Source: Candidatus Aenigmarchaeota archaeon CG_4_9_14_3_um_filter_37_18 (GTDB lineage Archaea > Aenigmatarchaeota > Aenigmatarchaeia > CG10238-14). From it: a stretch of 32,804 nt of DNA. This document shows, piece by piece, positions 6,955 through 14,272 of this stretch. Location: assembly GCA_002789635.1 (NCBI GenBank), contig PFTQ01000061.1, positions 1-32,804 on the forward strand. The letters run 5' to 3'. The translations under genes were made by a program, and so were the position numbers. The stretch's first letter is position 1, and each line of letters opens with the position of its first letter. The notes under the pieces are model-generated. The model made no database searches, had not been told where the DNA came from, and saw only the letters and a program-made list of their open reading frames with translations.

Positions 6955-7024
6955 GGGCCACGATGAAGAGACCATCCCAGAATGACCGAAAGGTATGAAT
7001 GTCGAGGTAGCTCATGAGCGGCCC
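6955..7024 (+). ncRNA. TATA-driven 70-nt structured RNA, C/D-box sRNA-like
   Basis: GGGCC (6955-6959) pairs with GGCCC (7020-7024). Immediately inside are ACGATGA, one mismatch from the C-box consensus RTGATGA, and ATGA at 7014-7017, a weak D box. In the middle, ATGA (6982-6985), the mini-hairpin CCGAAAGG with a GAAA loop, and TATGA could be D'/C'. The two stretches between boxes are 13-16 nt, a suitable length for guide sequences. TTATAAA at 6927-6933 places a start about 25 nt later, at the first G of the stem. Boxes are imperfect, so another RNA class is possible. The rest of the 6743-6954 interval shows no gene. Confidence 0.5.
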
Positions 7025-7033
7025 GATTAATGA

Positions 7034-7516
7034 TTAAAAAAATTTCTTAGGAAACCACCTAGGAACACGTTTCATATATTCAATATAATCTTTTCCAAAT
7101 CTTCTCTTAAGTAAAGGCTCCTCTCGGCAAACAACATAAAAATGAATTAATGAAATAGATAATATAAAATATACAAGCAAAAGAAATTGGCCGAAAATAA
7201 AAAACTCCCCGAAGAAGATAGACATATAACCCAGATATATTGGATTTCTAGTAAATTTGTATAAGCCTTTGATAACTAATTTTTTAGGCGGCTCGATAGG
7301 AGCTGGCGTGCCTTTTCCGATCTTAATAAATAAACCGGAACAATAAAGGAAGACAGCTGTTCCAATAAAAATCAGAAACAAACCAACTATCGTAAAAAAC
7401 AAGTTGCTGAAAACTGGCAGATTTATCCTGGCATTAAGATAAATGAGTAAGAAAGGTATTATTAACATAAAAAAAGAGCCAACTAATATTGCAAGCAGAA
7501 TAGAATTAATTTTCAT
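7034..7516 (-). CDS. Integral-membrane methyltransferase, isoprenylcysteine/phospholipid methyltransferase-like
   Basis: About 160 residues with four or five hydrophobic segments. The C-terminal half has the conserved core of the ICMT/PEMT family: GLYKFTRNPIYLGYM, then CREEPLLKRRFGKDYIEYMKRVPRW, which binds S-adenosylmethionine and the substrate at the membrane face. The true substrate cannot be told; archaeal members are mostly uncharacterised, and isoprenoid or lipid methylation is the natural guess. I start at ATG 7516 rather than the TTG codons four residues upstream. It follows the duplicated porA 3' end and may be co-transcribed with the genes before it. Confidence 0.75.
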   Translation of the reverse strand: MKINSILLAILVGSFFMLIIPFLLIYLNARINLPVFSNLFFTIVGLFLIFIGTAVFLYCSGLFIKIGKGTPAPIEPPKKLVIKGLYKFTRNPIYLGYMSIFFGEFFIFGQFLLLVYFILSISLIHFYVVCREEPLLKRRFGKDYIEYMKRVPRWFPKKFF

Positions 7517-7519
7517 GTC

Positions 7520-7550
7520 AATCAACAATATACTTAACCTTCCCGCTTTC
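7520..7550. repeat. Downstream copy of 31-bp repeat (duplicate porA 3' end)
   Basis: 30 of 31 bases match 8118-8148, which is the 3' end of porA. On the minus strand this copy still encodes GKVKYIVD followed by a stop, after a 14-codon open frame that has no gene of its own. The two copies bracket the 126- and 61-residue genes. Confidence 0.85.
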
Positions 7551-7562
7551 TCTGATGATCAT

Positions 7563-7748
7563 TTAAATCATGATAATATTTTTCATTTCTTTTTTTGGGA
7601 CAAGAAGTATTTTACCATCTTTTCTTTTAATTAATTCACTTTCTTTTGATAATCTATGTAATTTTCTAGGGTTTCTTTCTAACTCTAAAAGAACATATCT
7701 TATATCTTCTAAACCATCAATAACATCGCTTTTTTTTAAGGTTTCCAT
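7563..7748 (-). CDS. Small uncharacterised protein of the inserted cassette
   Basis: 61 residues, charged, with a helical middle (GLEDIRYVLLELERNPRKLHRLSKESELI) and a hydrophobic-basic end. No confident family. Its ATG lies inside the end of the preceding gene (overlap 13 bp), so the two are translated together. A small partner overlapping a larger protein, inside a mobile-looking cassette, resembles a toxin-antitoxin layout, but no catalytic residues or DNA-binding motif prove this. Confidence 0.6.
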   Translation of the reverse strand: METLKKSDVIDGLEDIRYVLLELERNPRKLHRLSKESELIKRKDGKILLVPKKEMKNIIMI

Positions 7749-8116
7749 TTTTTATCACTTTTAAATTTCTCAATATATATTTCCCAGTTAGATTTTATAT
7801 CCTTAATGCCATAGTCAATAGCATGCTTCAAATCCTTAAAAAAACCCAAATTTTCTTTAATTTTATCCCCTTTTAAATTGTAAATATCCCTATGAGAGAT
7901 CTCGTGCGAGTAATTATAGCGGATAACTGGTTTCCATTCTTTTTTCAATAGTCTCTTTGTTTTAACTTCAAGTTGTATCACATAATTTATTGGCTGGCCT
8001 TTTTCAGTATAAATTTCTGTTCTGAATCTAGAAATAGGGTCTCCATTTTCATCTGTTTCCAGAACCCTAATAATCCTCTTTCCATGTTCACTTTTGGTTT
8101 TCATAATAAACCACAT
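7736..8116 (-). CDS. Uncharacterised 126-aa protein with WKPVIRYNYSHEISHRD signature
   Basis: Predicted soluble. An N-terminal beta-rich part (GKRIIRVLETDENGDPISRFRTEIY) is followed by a distinctive His/Arg/Asp cluster, WKPVIRYNYSHEISHRDIY, and a C-terminal helix ending NWEIYIEKF. I recall similar small proteins (DUF7718-like) with this cluster, sometimes next to short partner genes, but cannot confirm the assignment. The ATG overlaps the porA stop (TAATG); ATG 8104 is an alternative start. Both genes sit between the two copies of the porA 3'-end repeat, so they are later additions to this operon. A toxin-like role is speculation. Confidence 0.65.
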   Translation of the reverse strand: MWFIMKTKSEHGKRIIRVLETDENGDPISRFRTEIYTEKGQPINYVIQLEVKTKRLLKKEWKPVIRYNYSHEISHRDIYNLKGDKIKENLGFFKDLKHAIDYGIKDIKSNWEIYIEKFKSDKKWKP

Positions 8117-9267
8117 TAATCAACAATATACTTAACCTTTCCGCTTTCACCTTTGCCAGTGCATTCAAGAAGATCCTCGATTATTTCAACATACTTTTCC
8201 TTCGGGGCTTGCTGCCCCCCGAGGCCAAGAATATAGTCGTTTATAACCCGCTTATAGCCGTACATCAGCGATCGAATATCATGATAAAGAATGCCGCCAT
8301 AACCCGGAGCAAGATTCTGGTCGCACACACCTATTCCCACAACATCATTCAACGCATCTTCCAGCTCCTTGAATGGAAATGGCCTATAGACAATTATCTT
8401 AACTAATCCAGCCTTTATCCCTTTCTTCCTCGCTTCAACTACAGCTGCTTTTGCAGTAGATGTCATCGCTCCAACCGAGACTAAGGCAATAACAGCGTCA
8501 TCCATCATAAACCTTTCAATAACATCATACTTCCTTCCGAATTTCTTTTCCCATTCTTTGAATGTTTTTTTGATGACTTCTCTTGCATTCTCCATTGCTG
8601 CCTGCTGCTGCAGGCGGAATTCCATATAGCCTTCCATCACTGGCACCCCCAGATTCATTGGCTTCTTTGGGTCGAGATATGTCAGCGGCTTATATTTTGG
8701 CAGAAATTTATCGACTTGTTTTTGATTAGGGGCTTCGACTGGCTCTTTTGTATAGCTTAGAATAAACCCATCCAGATTAACAATGCATGGAAGCAGTACC
8801 TTATGGTTCTCTGAAATCTTGAAAGCTTGCAGTGTTAAGTCAATAACTTCTTGATTGTTCTCTGTAAAGAATATCATCCATCCCGAATCCCGCTGATCTA
8901 AAATATCATTGTGGTCAGACCAGAGTGTGATTGGGGCAGACAATCCGCGGGAAACATTTATCATAACAACAGGCAGCCTCATTCCAGATGCTATATACAG
9001 GATTTCATGCATGAGCAACAATCCTTGAGATGATGTTGCGGTGAATGTTCTGACGCCAGTCGCCTCGGAAGCTACAGCAGCAGACATAACCGAGTGTTCA
9101 GACTCAACATCGAGAAAATCCCCTTTAAACAAGCCATCAGCTTTCCATTGGGCTAATGTTTCGATTAGTTCTGTCTGCGGGGTGACTGGGAAATTAGGAA
9201 AAACTTTCACATCTGCCAACCGAGCTGCCCATGCGCCTGCTTCATTCCCATCCATTAATTTTTTCAT
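8116..9267 (-). CDS. porA: Pyruvate:ferredoxin oxidoreductase, alpha subunit
   Basis: Oxidises pyruvate with CoA to acetyl-CoA and CO2, reducing ferredoxin. The 383-residue protein carries the PorA pyrimidine-binding region (MDGNEAGAWAARLA, FPVTPQTELIE), the VESEHSVMSAAVASEATG segment that positions the thiamine cofactor, TSSQGLLLMHE, and the C-terminal domain with VRP-like YRPFP and CDQNLAPGYGG. ATG 9267 is preferred to ATG 9303 because AAGGTGA lies just upstream and it overlaps the previous stop (ATGA). The thiamine-binding beta subunit (PorB), needed for activity and often next to porA, is not in this window. Confidence 0.92.
   Translation of the reverse strand: MKKLMDGNEAGAWAARLADVKVFPNFPVTPQTELIETLAQWKADGLFKGDFLDVESEHSVMSAAVASEATGVRTFTATSSQGLLLMHEILYIASGMRLPVVMINVSRGLSAPITLWSDHNDILDQRDSGWMIFFTENNQEVIDLTLQAFKISENHKVLLPCIVNLDGFILSYTKEPVEAPNQKQVDKFLPKYKPLTYLDPKKPMNLGVPVMEGYMEFRLQQQAAMENAREVIKKTFKEWEKKFGRKYDVIERFMMDDAVIALVSVGAMTSTAKAAVVEARKKGIKAGLVKIIVYRPFPFKELEDALNDVVGIGVCDQNLAPGYGGILYHDIRSLMYGYKRVINDYILGLGGQQAPKEKYVEIIEDLLECTGKGESGKVKYIVD
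8118..8148. repeat. Upstream copy of 31-bp repeat (native porA 3' end)
   Basis: This copy contains the last codons of porA and its stop. It is repeated at 7520-7550 with one mismatch, bounding a unit of 598 bp. Confidence 0.85.
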
Positions 9268-9578
9268 TTCTTCACCTTCTTGTAAACCCAAAATATTAAA
9301 CATGAAATTAAATACCAGAATAAGATGTCAATAATTAAAAATTCATATCTTAAATTAACAAATCCCCTACCAGAAAAACCCCCACTTCCCTCTGCATAAA
9401 ATCCCATTGGTAAACCTATTAAAATTTCCGTACAAAAAGCGTCTGGATACATTGGACACATATCTTTAGTAATTGGATGAAAGACTGGTAAAGAGCTCAT
9501 GATAGTAAATATTACAAGTAGTATTATTTTTCCTAAAGTCGGTTTTAAAAATTTCTTTAAATCAAATTTCTTCTTCAT
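9264..9578 (-). CDS. Small membrane protein inside the por operon
   Basis: 104 residues with two hydrophobic segments (about 15-35 and 80-98) and basic ends (MKKKFDLKKFLK..., KKVKK). The loop between them contains two cysteines (MCPMYPDAFC) and a Gly-rich stretch, probably outside the membrane. Its stop overlaps the porA start (ATGA), so it is translated with porA. Such FLKPTxGKI-type short membrane proteins recur in DPANN genomes; the function is unknown. Its place between porD and porA suggests membrane association of the enzyme or simple operon hitch-hiking. Confidence 0.7.
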   Translation of the reverse strand: MKKKFDLKKFLKPTLGKIILLVIFTIMSSLPVFHPITKDMCPMYPDAFCTEILIGLPMGFYAEGSGGFSGRGFVNLRYEFLIIDILFWYLISCLIFWVYKKVKK

Positions 9579-9579
9579 C

Positions 9580-10101
9580 CTATTCCAACCCCGCGCATTC
9601 TTCGCTCATATGCTCTTGCAATGAACACCAATCCCCAGAGCATTCCTGCACAACTTCATAATGCGTGCAGAATATCTTCCCTATGAATTCAAGAAATTTA
9701 GCTTTGATCTTAACGCCAATCAAGCTTTTCTTCGGTATATCCTTGATAATGACATTAGGCTGATACAAGCCGGCTATCGAATCCTTCTCCTCTTTTGAAA
9801 GGTCATAAGCCCCTTCCTTCTCCATATCATCCAACACTTTCCTGAATTCAGCCTTATCCAAACATTCAGTTCCAACCTGGTTGCAGGTTATGATTAACCC
9901 GTTTTCATTTATCCCGACAGTGTAATCGTCGTATTTCTTCTCCAGTTCTTTGCTGCTCAGTTTCACAAAATTCCCGCTGATCTTCAATGGATCCAAATCA
10001 ATCGGATAATGCAGCTGAACAGTATCTGGCAATACCCTCGCATCAGCAATGCCAAAAGACAGCAAAACCAATCCAATTATCATCCACTTAATCATGTACA
10101 T
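9580..10101 (-). CDS. Secreted or membrane-anchored protein with C-terminal cysteines
   Basis: 173 residues. The start MYMIKWMIIGLVLLSFGIADA is a signal peptide or anchor; the rest is hydrophilic and outside. Cysteines lie at the middle (TCNQVGTEC) and cluster near the end (FCTHYEVVQECSGDWC...EEC), consistent with disulphides. No family recognised. Its first codons overlap the end of porD, and it ends just before the small membrane protein, so it is embedded in the por operon. Confidence 0.7.
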   Translation of the reverse strand: MYMIKWMIIGLVLLSFGIADARVLPDTVQLHYPIDLDPLKISGNFVKLSSKELEKKYDDYTVGINENGLIITCNQVGTECLDKAEFRKVLDDMEKEGAYDLSKEEKDSIAGLYQPNVIIKDIPKKSLIGVKIKAKFLEFIGKIFCTHYEVVQECSGDWCSLQEHMSEECAGLE

Positions 10102-10396
10102 CCCTCACTTTTTTTATGCATTTGACCGGGCAAACATTTGCGCAGACCAAACAACCCTTGCATATAGTATAATCAACATGCGGATAATCATTCTTGTCAA
10201 GGTTTATTGCGGCTTCCGGGCATGATATCCAACATTGCCTGCATTTAATGCATTTGTTCCTGTTGATAATAGGCTTGAAGACTCTCCAGTTGCCTACATT
10301 CCTCTTTACACTATTGCCTTTTGCTTCTATGTACGGAATACCTTTCTTCCCTAGATATTCTATCTTCTCTATACCCACGGGTTTCTTCTTGATCAT
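10088..10396 (-). CDS. porD: Pyruvate:ferredoxin oxidoreductase, delta subunit (2[4Fe-4S] ferredoxin)
   Basis: 102 residues. Two complete CxxCxxCxxxCP motifs (C49, C52, C55, C59 and C79, C82, C85, C89) bind two [4Fe-4S] clusters that pass electrons from the thiamine centre toward ferredoxin. The N-terminal extension (WRVFKPIINRNKC) is that of PorD. It overlaps porG by four bases (ATGA), and its own end overlaps the next gene. All cluster ligands are intact. Confidence 0.93.
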   Translation of the reverse strand: MIKKKPVGIEKIEYLGKKGIPYIEAKGNSVKRNVGNWRVFKPIINRNKCIKCRQCWISCPEAAINLDKNDYPHVDYTICKGCLVCANVCPVKCIKKVRDVHD

Positions 10397-10935
10397 ATGA
10401 ACCTACCATATCCTATTTTTGCGGCCTGTTTGTTTGCCTGTATGACTTTTTCAGGGTATTTTTCAAGCTTTTCTTCTATGGCTTTCTCGAGGTTCTCGAG
10501 TGTTATTTTGTCTTTCAGCCTCTTCACTAACAAGCCAAGCATGACTGTATTTGGAATCGGTTTTCCTATGGTTTCCAGGGCTATTGAGGTTGCGTCAACG
10601 CAGATGAAATTCTTACTGTTCTTTAGCTTTAATTTATCTCGACGAGACGTGTTAATCAATACTAGAGTATGTTCTGTCGAGCCATTGAGCATGTGCTTAA
10701 AGTCAAGCGAGTCATCCAATACTATAATAATGTCTGGCCTGGTTACATAGCCTCTTTCGAGAATGGGTTCCTTGTCTATCCTGACGAAACTGACTAATGG
10801 CGCCCCTCTTCTTTCAGCCCCATACAAGCTAAAGTCCTGAGTTTTAAATCCCGAGAGAAATGCTGCTTTTCCAAATATCTCCGCGCAAGATTTTACCCCT
10901 GCTCCACCCCTGCCATGCACCCTGATTTCAAGCAT
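10393..10935 (-). CDS. porG: Pyruvate:ferredoxin oxidoreductase, gamma subunit
   Basis: 180 residues, normal for the separate gamma subunit. It opens with the family hallmark HGRGGAGVKSCAEI, followed by YGAERRGAPLVSFVRI and IVLDDSL, which form the catalytic-domain III fold that helps bind CoA. First gene of the operon porG-porD-(two membrane/secreted genes)-porA on the minus strand. The AT-rich interval before it carries a possible promoter. Confidence 0.93.
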   Translation of the reverse strand: MLEIRVHGRGGAGVKSCAEIFGKAAFLSGFKTQDFSLYGAERRGAPLVSFVRIDKEPILERGYVTRPDIIIVLDDSLDFKHMLNGSTEHTLVLINTSRRDKLKLKNSKNFICVDATSIALETIGKPIPNTVMLGLLVKRLKDKITLENLEKAIEEKLEKYPEKVIQANKQAAKIGYGRFI

Positions 10936-11040
10936 CTACTCACTGTTATTATTTGGATTGAATTAATATTAAGTTTATCCAAGGCACAACTCGGCATAAT
11001 TTCTATCAGCCCGAATTTATTTAACATAAATAAGATATTC

Positions 11041-11083
11041 CGATAATACATATATTATTCGATAGATAAAATTTTAAATATAC
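11041..11083 (+). promoter_or_regulatory. Imperfect palindrome and TATA box before RHH-methyltransferase genes
   Basis: CGATAATA (11041-11048) and ATTATTCG (11054-11061) form an imperfect inverted repeat, followed by ATTTTAAATATAC (11071-11083), a plausible TATA element about 50 nt before the RHH start. The palindrome could be the operator of the RHH protein; this is inferred from position only. Confidence 0.35.
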
Positions 11084-11130
11084 TGTAACAATATATTAAC
11101 TATAAGTAACATTTTGTAATGGGTGTAAAA

Positions 11131-11280
11131 ATGGGTGTAGTAAGAATAGATGATAAATTAATAAAAGATGTCCAAGAATGGCTGAATGAGAATGGCAATA
11201 AATATAAGCACCCAACCCTCTCATCATTTGTTAATAATGCAGTTTATGAAAAATTAAAAGAGGCTAAATCAAAAAAATAG
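11131..11280 (+). CDS. Ribbon-helix-helix (Arc/CopG-type) small regulator
   Basis: 49 residues: a short beta strand MGVVRIDDKLIKDVQEWLNE, then the turn TLSSFVNNAVYEKLKE with a second helix, the RHH layout of CopG/Arc dimers. GGGTG lies 5 nt before the ATG at 11131; an in-frame ATG at 11119 is less likely. It precedes a cytosine methyltransferase by 8 bp, so it is probably a controller of that gene and of its own promoter, in the manner of restriction-modification control proteins. Confidence 0.65.
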   Translation: MGVVRIDDKLIKDVQEWLNENGNKYKHPTLSSFVNNAVYEKLKEAKSKK

Positions 11281-11288
11281 GTGTTAAA

Positions 11289-12305
11289 ATGAAAAAGAAA
11301 TTTAAAATAATGTCTTTATTCGCAGGCTACGGGGGGATGGATTTAGGCTTTATTATGGCTGAACATCCGGAATCAGCATACGAGATAGTATGGGCTAATG
11401 ATTTTGATAAAACTGCCTGCGAAACGTATCGGAAAAATTTTAAGCATGATATAGTCTGCGGGGATATCTGGGATATTGATTTAGATAAAACCCCAAACTG
11501 CGATGTAATAGTCGGCGGTTTTCCATGCCAGGATTTCTCAATTTTAAGAGGCGACAATCGAGATGGTTTTAAGTCAAAAAGAGGGCTTTTATATACTCGA
11601 TTTGTTGAAGCAGTTTCAAAAAAATCGCCTTTATTTTTTGTGGCTGAAAATGTCAAGGGGCTTTTAACAACTCATAATGGCTGGGCGATAAAGAAAATAA
11701 AAGAAGATTTTGAGAAAGTTGATCATGCCAGCTATGATGTAAAATATAAATTAATTAACTTTGCCGACTATGGAGTTCCGCAGAATAGGGAAAGAGTTAT
11801 TATTGTTGGAGTGAGAAGAGACTTGAAATTAAACTTTGTATTTCCAGAACCGACTCACAAAAATAAGCCTGTTCCAGCAAAAGTTGCATTGGCAGGTGTT
11901 GAAAATGCAAAATTCAACAATGAAAAGATACATATTCAGCCGTCAACAAAGAAAAAACTTGAATTTATTCCTGCAGGCGGCAATTATAAAAATTTGCCTG
12001 GTTATGAAAATAAAAATTGGATGAGTTTAATTTACAAGAGGCTCCATCCAAACCTGCCTTCTCCAACTATTGTCGCCAATGGCGGCGGAGGAACATGGGG
12101 CTATCATTTTTCAGAACCAAGACCTTTAACCAATAGGGAAAGAGCAAGAATACAGACCTTTCCAGATAATTTTGAGTTTGTCGGCAATATCCCCGAAGTT
12201 AGAAAACAATTAGGCAATGCTGTTCCGCCTTTAGGTATAAAACCAATCGCAGAGCAAATTTTAAAGATGGCAAATAAAGAGATAGGGTTAAACAAGTTTT
12301 TTTAA
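11289..12305 (+). CDS. DNA (cytosine-5-)-methyltransferase
   Basis: 338 residues, complete. Motif I FAGYGGMDLGF binds AdoMet; motif IV GGFPCQDFS contains the catalytic C80; motif VI is ENVKG (E120); motif VIII QNRERVIIVG; motif IX LTNRERARIQTFPDNFEF; motif X QLGNAVPPLG. The variable region between VIII and IX that sets specificity ends in a Gly-rich stretch (NGGGGTWGYHF). The recognition site cannot be read off. AGGTGTTAAA precedes the ATG. It is co-transcribed with the RHH regulator and converges on a disrupted gene region that probably held the matching endonuclease and Vsr. Confidence 0.92.
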   Translation: MKKKFKIMSLFAGYGGMDLGFIMAEHPESAYEIVWANDFDKTACETYRKNFKHDIVCGDIWDIDLDKTPNCDVIVGGFPCQDFSILRGDNRDGFKSKRGLLYTRFVEAVSKKSPLFFVAENVKGLLTTHNGWAIKKIKEDFEKVDHASYDVKYKLINFADYGVPQNRERVIIVGVRRDLKLNFVFPEPTHKNKPVPAKVALAGVENAKFNNEKIHIQPSTKKKLEFIPAGGNYKNLPGYENKNWMSLIYKRLHPNLPSPTIVANGGGGTWGYHFSEPRPLTNRERARIQTFPDNFEFVGNIPEVRKQLGNAVPPLGIKPIAEQILKMANKEIGLNKFF

Positions 12306-12734
12306 AAATTCTTTCCAAGTTTCATCTCTATTTGGAATACTTCTTAGTGGATAGCCTCTATTTGCTATTCTCAGCGGAGATAAATTTTTGTCAATAATCA
12401 AAAAGATTTTTCCTTTGTTCAGCTTATACTTTCCCAACATTTTATGAGAAATGGATAAATCTGATATTGCTTTGATATATTTTGTTTCCGTACCTCTTGA
12501 TGATGTCTTGATATAAAATTCATACTTCCCCATTATTTTGAATGGCTGCAGAACTTTTTTCAATGTAAATTCATTATTTTTTAGCTGTGAGGCTTCGGGA
12601 TTTCCTATTATTCTCAGTTTTTCCTCAAAGATTTCAGTCTCAAAAATGCTGTCTCCTGCATTGAATTTTACTGTATTGCTCTCGAATTCATCTCTCCAGA
12701 CTATGCCTTTTATTTCTGCGTCTATCGTAAATAA
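12288..12734 (-). pseudogene. N-terminally truncated uncharacterised protein, possible restriction enzyme remnant
   Basis: An open frame of about 148 codons without a proper start. It begins FTIDAEIKGIVWRDEF, continues through KVLQPFKIMGKYEFYIKTSSRG and ends RDETWKEFLKKLV, overlapping the end of the convergent methyltransferase by 18 bp. A start inside (TTG 12563) would give 91 residues, but coding character extends further upstream. The end-to-end contact with a lone cytosine methyltransferase makes a decayed endonuclease the obvious guess. No catalytic motif is certain. Confidence 0.5.
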
Positions 12735-12823
12735 TTATGAATATTCTTTTCTTGATTAGTCCATTTGCTTCTAATGCTGGACATTGTTTTGCTCCGCTGT
12801 TCTTTCGTTAAATTGTCAGCCAT
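12722..12823 (-). pseudogene. vsr: Truncated very short patch repair endonuclease (Vsr) start
   Basis: 33 codons from ATG 12823 read MADNLTKEQRSKTMSSIRSK and then WTNQEKNIHNYLR before a stop. The pattern TxEQRSxxMSxIRSKxTxxE is the N-terminus of Vsr, which nicks T:G mismatches arising from deamination of 5-methylcytosine. The catalytic part (PGKPDI, GCFWH) is missing; what follows in other frames is unrelated. Vsr genes accompany cytosine methyltransferases, as here, so this is a remnant from the same system. Confidence 0.7.
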
Positions 12824-12988
12824 AATACAAAGATATTCACAGCAATATATTAATTTAATCTATCCCGCCTATAAAAGATGATTTTTGATTAGGCAGGCAT
12901 GATCTGGATCTTGATAGATTTAATGAAGACAGCCTGCTTATTGAAATGCTGGGTTGTGAATTTGAAGAAATTGATATGAAAGGCTAAT

Positions 12989-13459
12989 CTAAGTAATTTT
13001 ATCGAGTATTATATGGCTTAGATAACCCCATAGGATGATGAGGTAGTATAAGCAGAATTCAAATCCCGGAAATCTAAAAATCAGCCAAAAAACAAAAGTT
13101 AAGGCAAAAGAAAAAATAAAAGAAAACCAGAGTGTGTGCGTGGCTCCTCTATGCTCTGTCGGGAAGAATCTTATCGCCAAGTAGATTAGTGCGAAGCCAA
13201 TGACTCCAGAAATAACAGAATCAACTGAAAAATTAACAGCTAAAAAACCAGTTACGGCTGATGCTAGGATCAATGAAACATATGCACGTATCCTGCTCTT
13301 GGGTGTGTCAATGTCTGGGAAAAGGGCTGCTGTCAGGTTCAATAAAACTAGAAAAAATATTGTTATTAAATTATTGATTAAGCCCAAGCTAAAAATAAGG
13401 CCTAGAAAAACGGCCACGAAGATCAGGTCGAATATCAAATGAATTTTCCATGAAGGCAT
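12989..13459 (-). CDS. YdjM-like membrane-bound metal-dependent hydrolase
   Basis: 156 residues with four or five transmembrane segments. Conserved metal-site residues of the YdjM/DUF457 family are in place: H7, the FPDID motif (D49, D51), HRGATHT (H103, H108) and SHIILD (H149, D153). The family is predicted to hydrolyse lipid-linked substrates at the membrane, but its physiological reaction is not established. No operon partner is certain; the next gene on this strand ends 13 bp upstream. Confidence 0.85.
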   Translation of the reverse strand: MPSWKIHLIFDLIFVAVFLGLIFSLGLINNLITIFFLVLLNLTAALFPDIDTPKSRIRAYVSLILASAVTGFLAVNFSVDSVISGVIGFALIYLAIRFFPTEHRGATHTLWFSFIFSFALTFVFWLIFRFPGFEFCLYYLIILWGYLSHIILDKIT

Positions 13460-13472
13460 CGCAAAAACCTTA

Positions 13473-13670
13473 CTATATCAATCCCCTTGCTCTCAGGTAT
13501 TTCCTGGCATCAGCCTTAAAATTTTTGCCAGAAAACATATTGGAGAACAGAGATGAACTCCCTTTCAGTTGGGATTCAATCAATTTTTTCTGCTGCTTAA
13601 ACAAACTGTTATCGCTCTTGAGCTTTTCAGCGTACAATTCGATGTAGTCCATATCTGTTTTTGGTTTCAT
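13473..13670 (-). CDS. Small protein paired with nucleotidyltransferase
   Basis: 65 residues, basic, helical (YIELYAEKLKSDNSLFKQQKKLIESQLK), ending YLRARGLI. No family recognised. Its ATG is one base after the stop of the nucleotidyltransferase, so the two are co-translated. It may be the partner protein of that enzyme, as in two-gene toxin-antitoxin-like units. Confidence 0.6.
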   Translation of the reverse strand: MKPKTDMDYIELYAEKLKSDNSLFKQQKKLIESQLKGSSSLFSNMFSGKNFKADARKYLRARGLI

Positions 13671-13671
13671 T

Positions 13672-14259
13672 TCAGTTCCCCCGTATTATTTTTTCATACT
13701 TATCAAATTTATCCTTGCTCAAAATGTTAGAAAAGAATATCCTTAAGTGTTTGGCATCTTCTTTATCCTTTTTGCTGCCCAAGATTTTCTCCTTATATAG
13801 AATCTCAAATTCGAGAGGGGGGATTTTGAATTCAAAGTCTTTGACCCTTACTTTCTGAGGGTGAGTAAATTCAAAGAACTGGATTTTCTTTTTTTCATTT
13901 ATCGGCACGAATTCCACGTTCGGGAAAATCTCATTCTTTCTTGCGAATCTTATGTTTTGCATATCTTTGATATACTGATAAACTTCTCTTGGATCATCAC
14001 TCTGGTAACACCAAAAATTATTTTTCTGCAGATCATTAAACAGCTCTTCAAAATCATGCTCCTCCATTTTTGGAACAAGAATATCTACATCTTCTGTCCC
14101 CCTCGCCCTCCCGGTAGAAATGCTGACAAAACCGCTTACGATCAAATAATCCGAATATCTTTTAAGAATATTTAGGAAGTCCTTGACAAACAGGTCTAAT
14201 TCCGTCAAATCCCTATCTATCACTATAATATCTTCCTGTAAACAATAGCCTTTAGCCAT
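13672..14259 (-). CDS. Nucleotidyltransferase, AbiEii-like
   Basis: About 195 residues. The core SGFVSISTGRARGTEDVDILV has the helix-turn and paired acidic residues (D57, D59) of the polymerase-beta-like nucleotidyltransferase fold; FPNVEFVPI could supply further conserved residues, and KEKILGSKKDKEDAKHL near the end recalls the AbiEii-type C-terminus. Such enzymes act as toxins in abortive-infection systems; others are housekeeping. ATG 14259 has AAGGTC upstream and is preferred to a TTG at 14280 that overlaps acdB. It is followed directly by the 65-residue gene. Confidence 0.7.
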   Translation of the reverse strand: MAKGYCLQEDIIVIDRDLTELDLFVKDFLNILKRYSDYLIVSGFVSISTGRARGTEDVDILVPKMEEHDFEELFNDLQKNNFWCYQSDDPREVYQYIKDMQNIRFARKNEIFPNVEFVPINEKKKIQFFEFTHPQKVRVKDFEFKIPPLEFEILYKEKILGSKKDKEDAKHLRIFFSNILSKDKFDKYEKIIRGN

Positions 14260-14272
14260 ATATCTGACCTTT

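Noticed and set aside
12880..12988. Plus-strand fragment ending DSLLIEMLGCEFEEIDMKG after a TATA-like box
   Set aside because: About 30 codons with a stop just upstream and no start or family; could be a gene remnant but cannot be supported.
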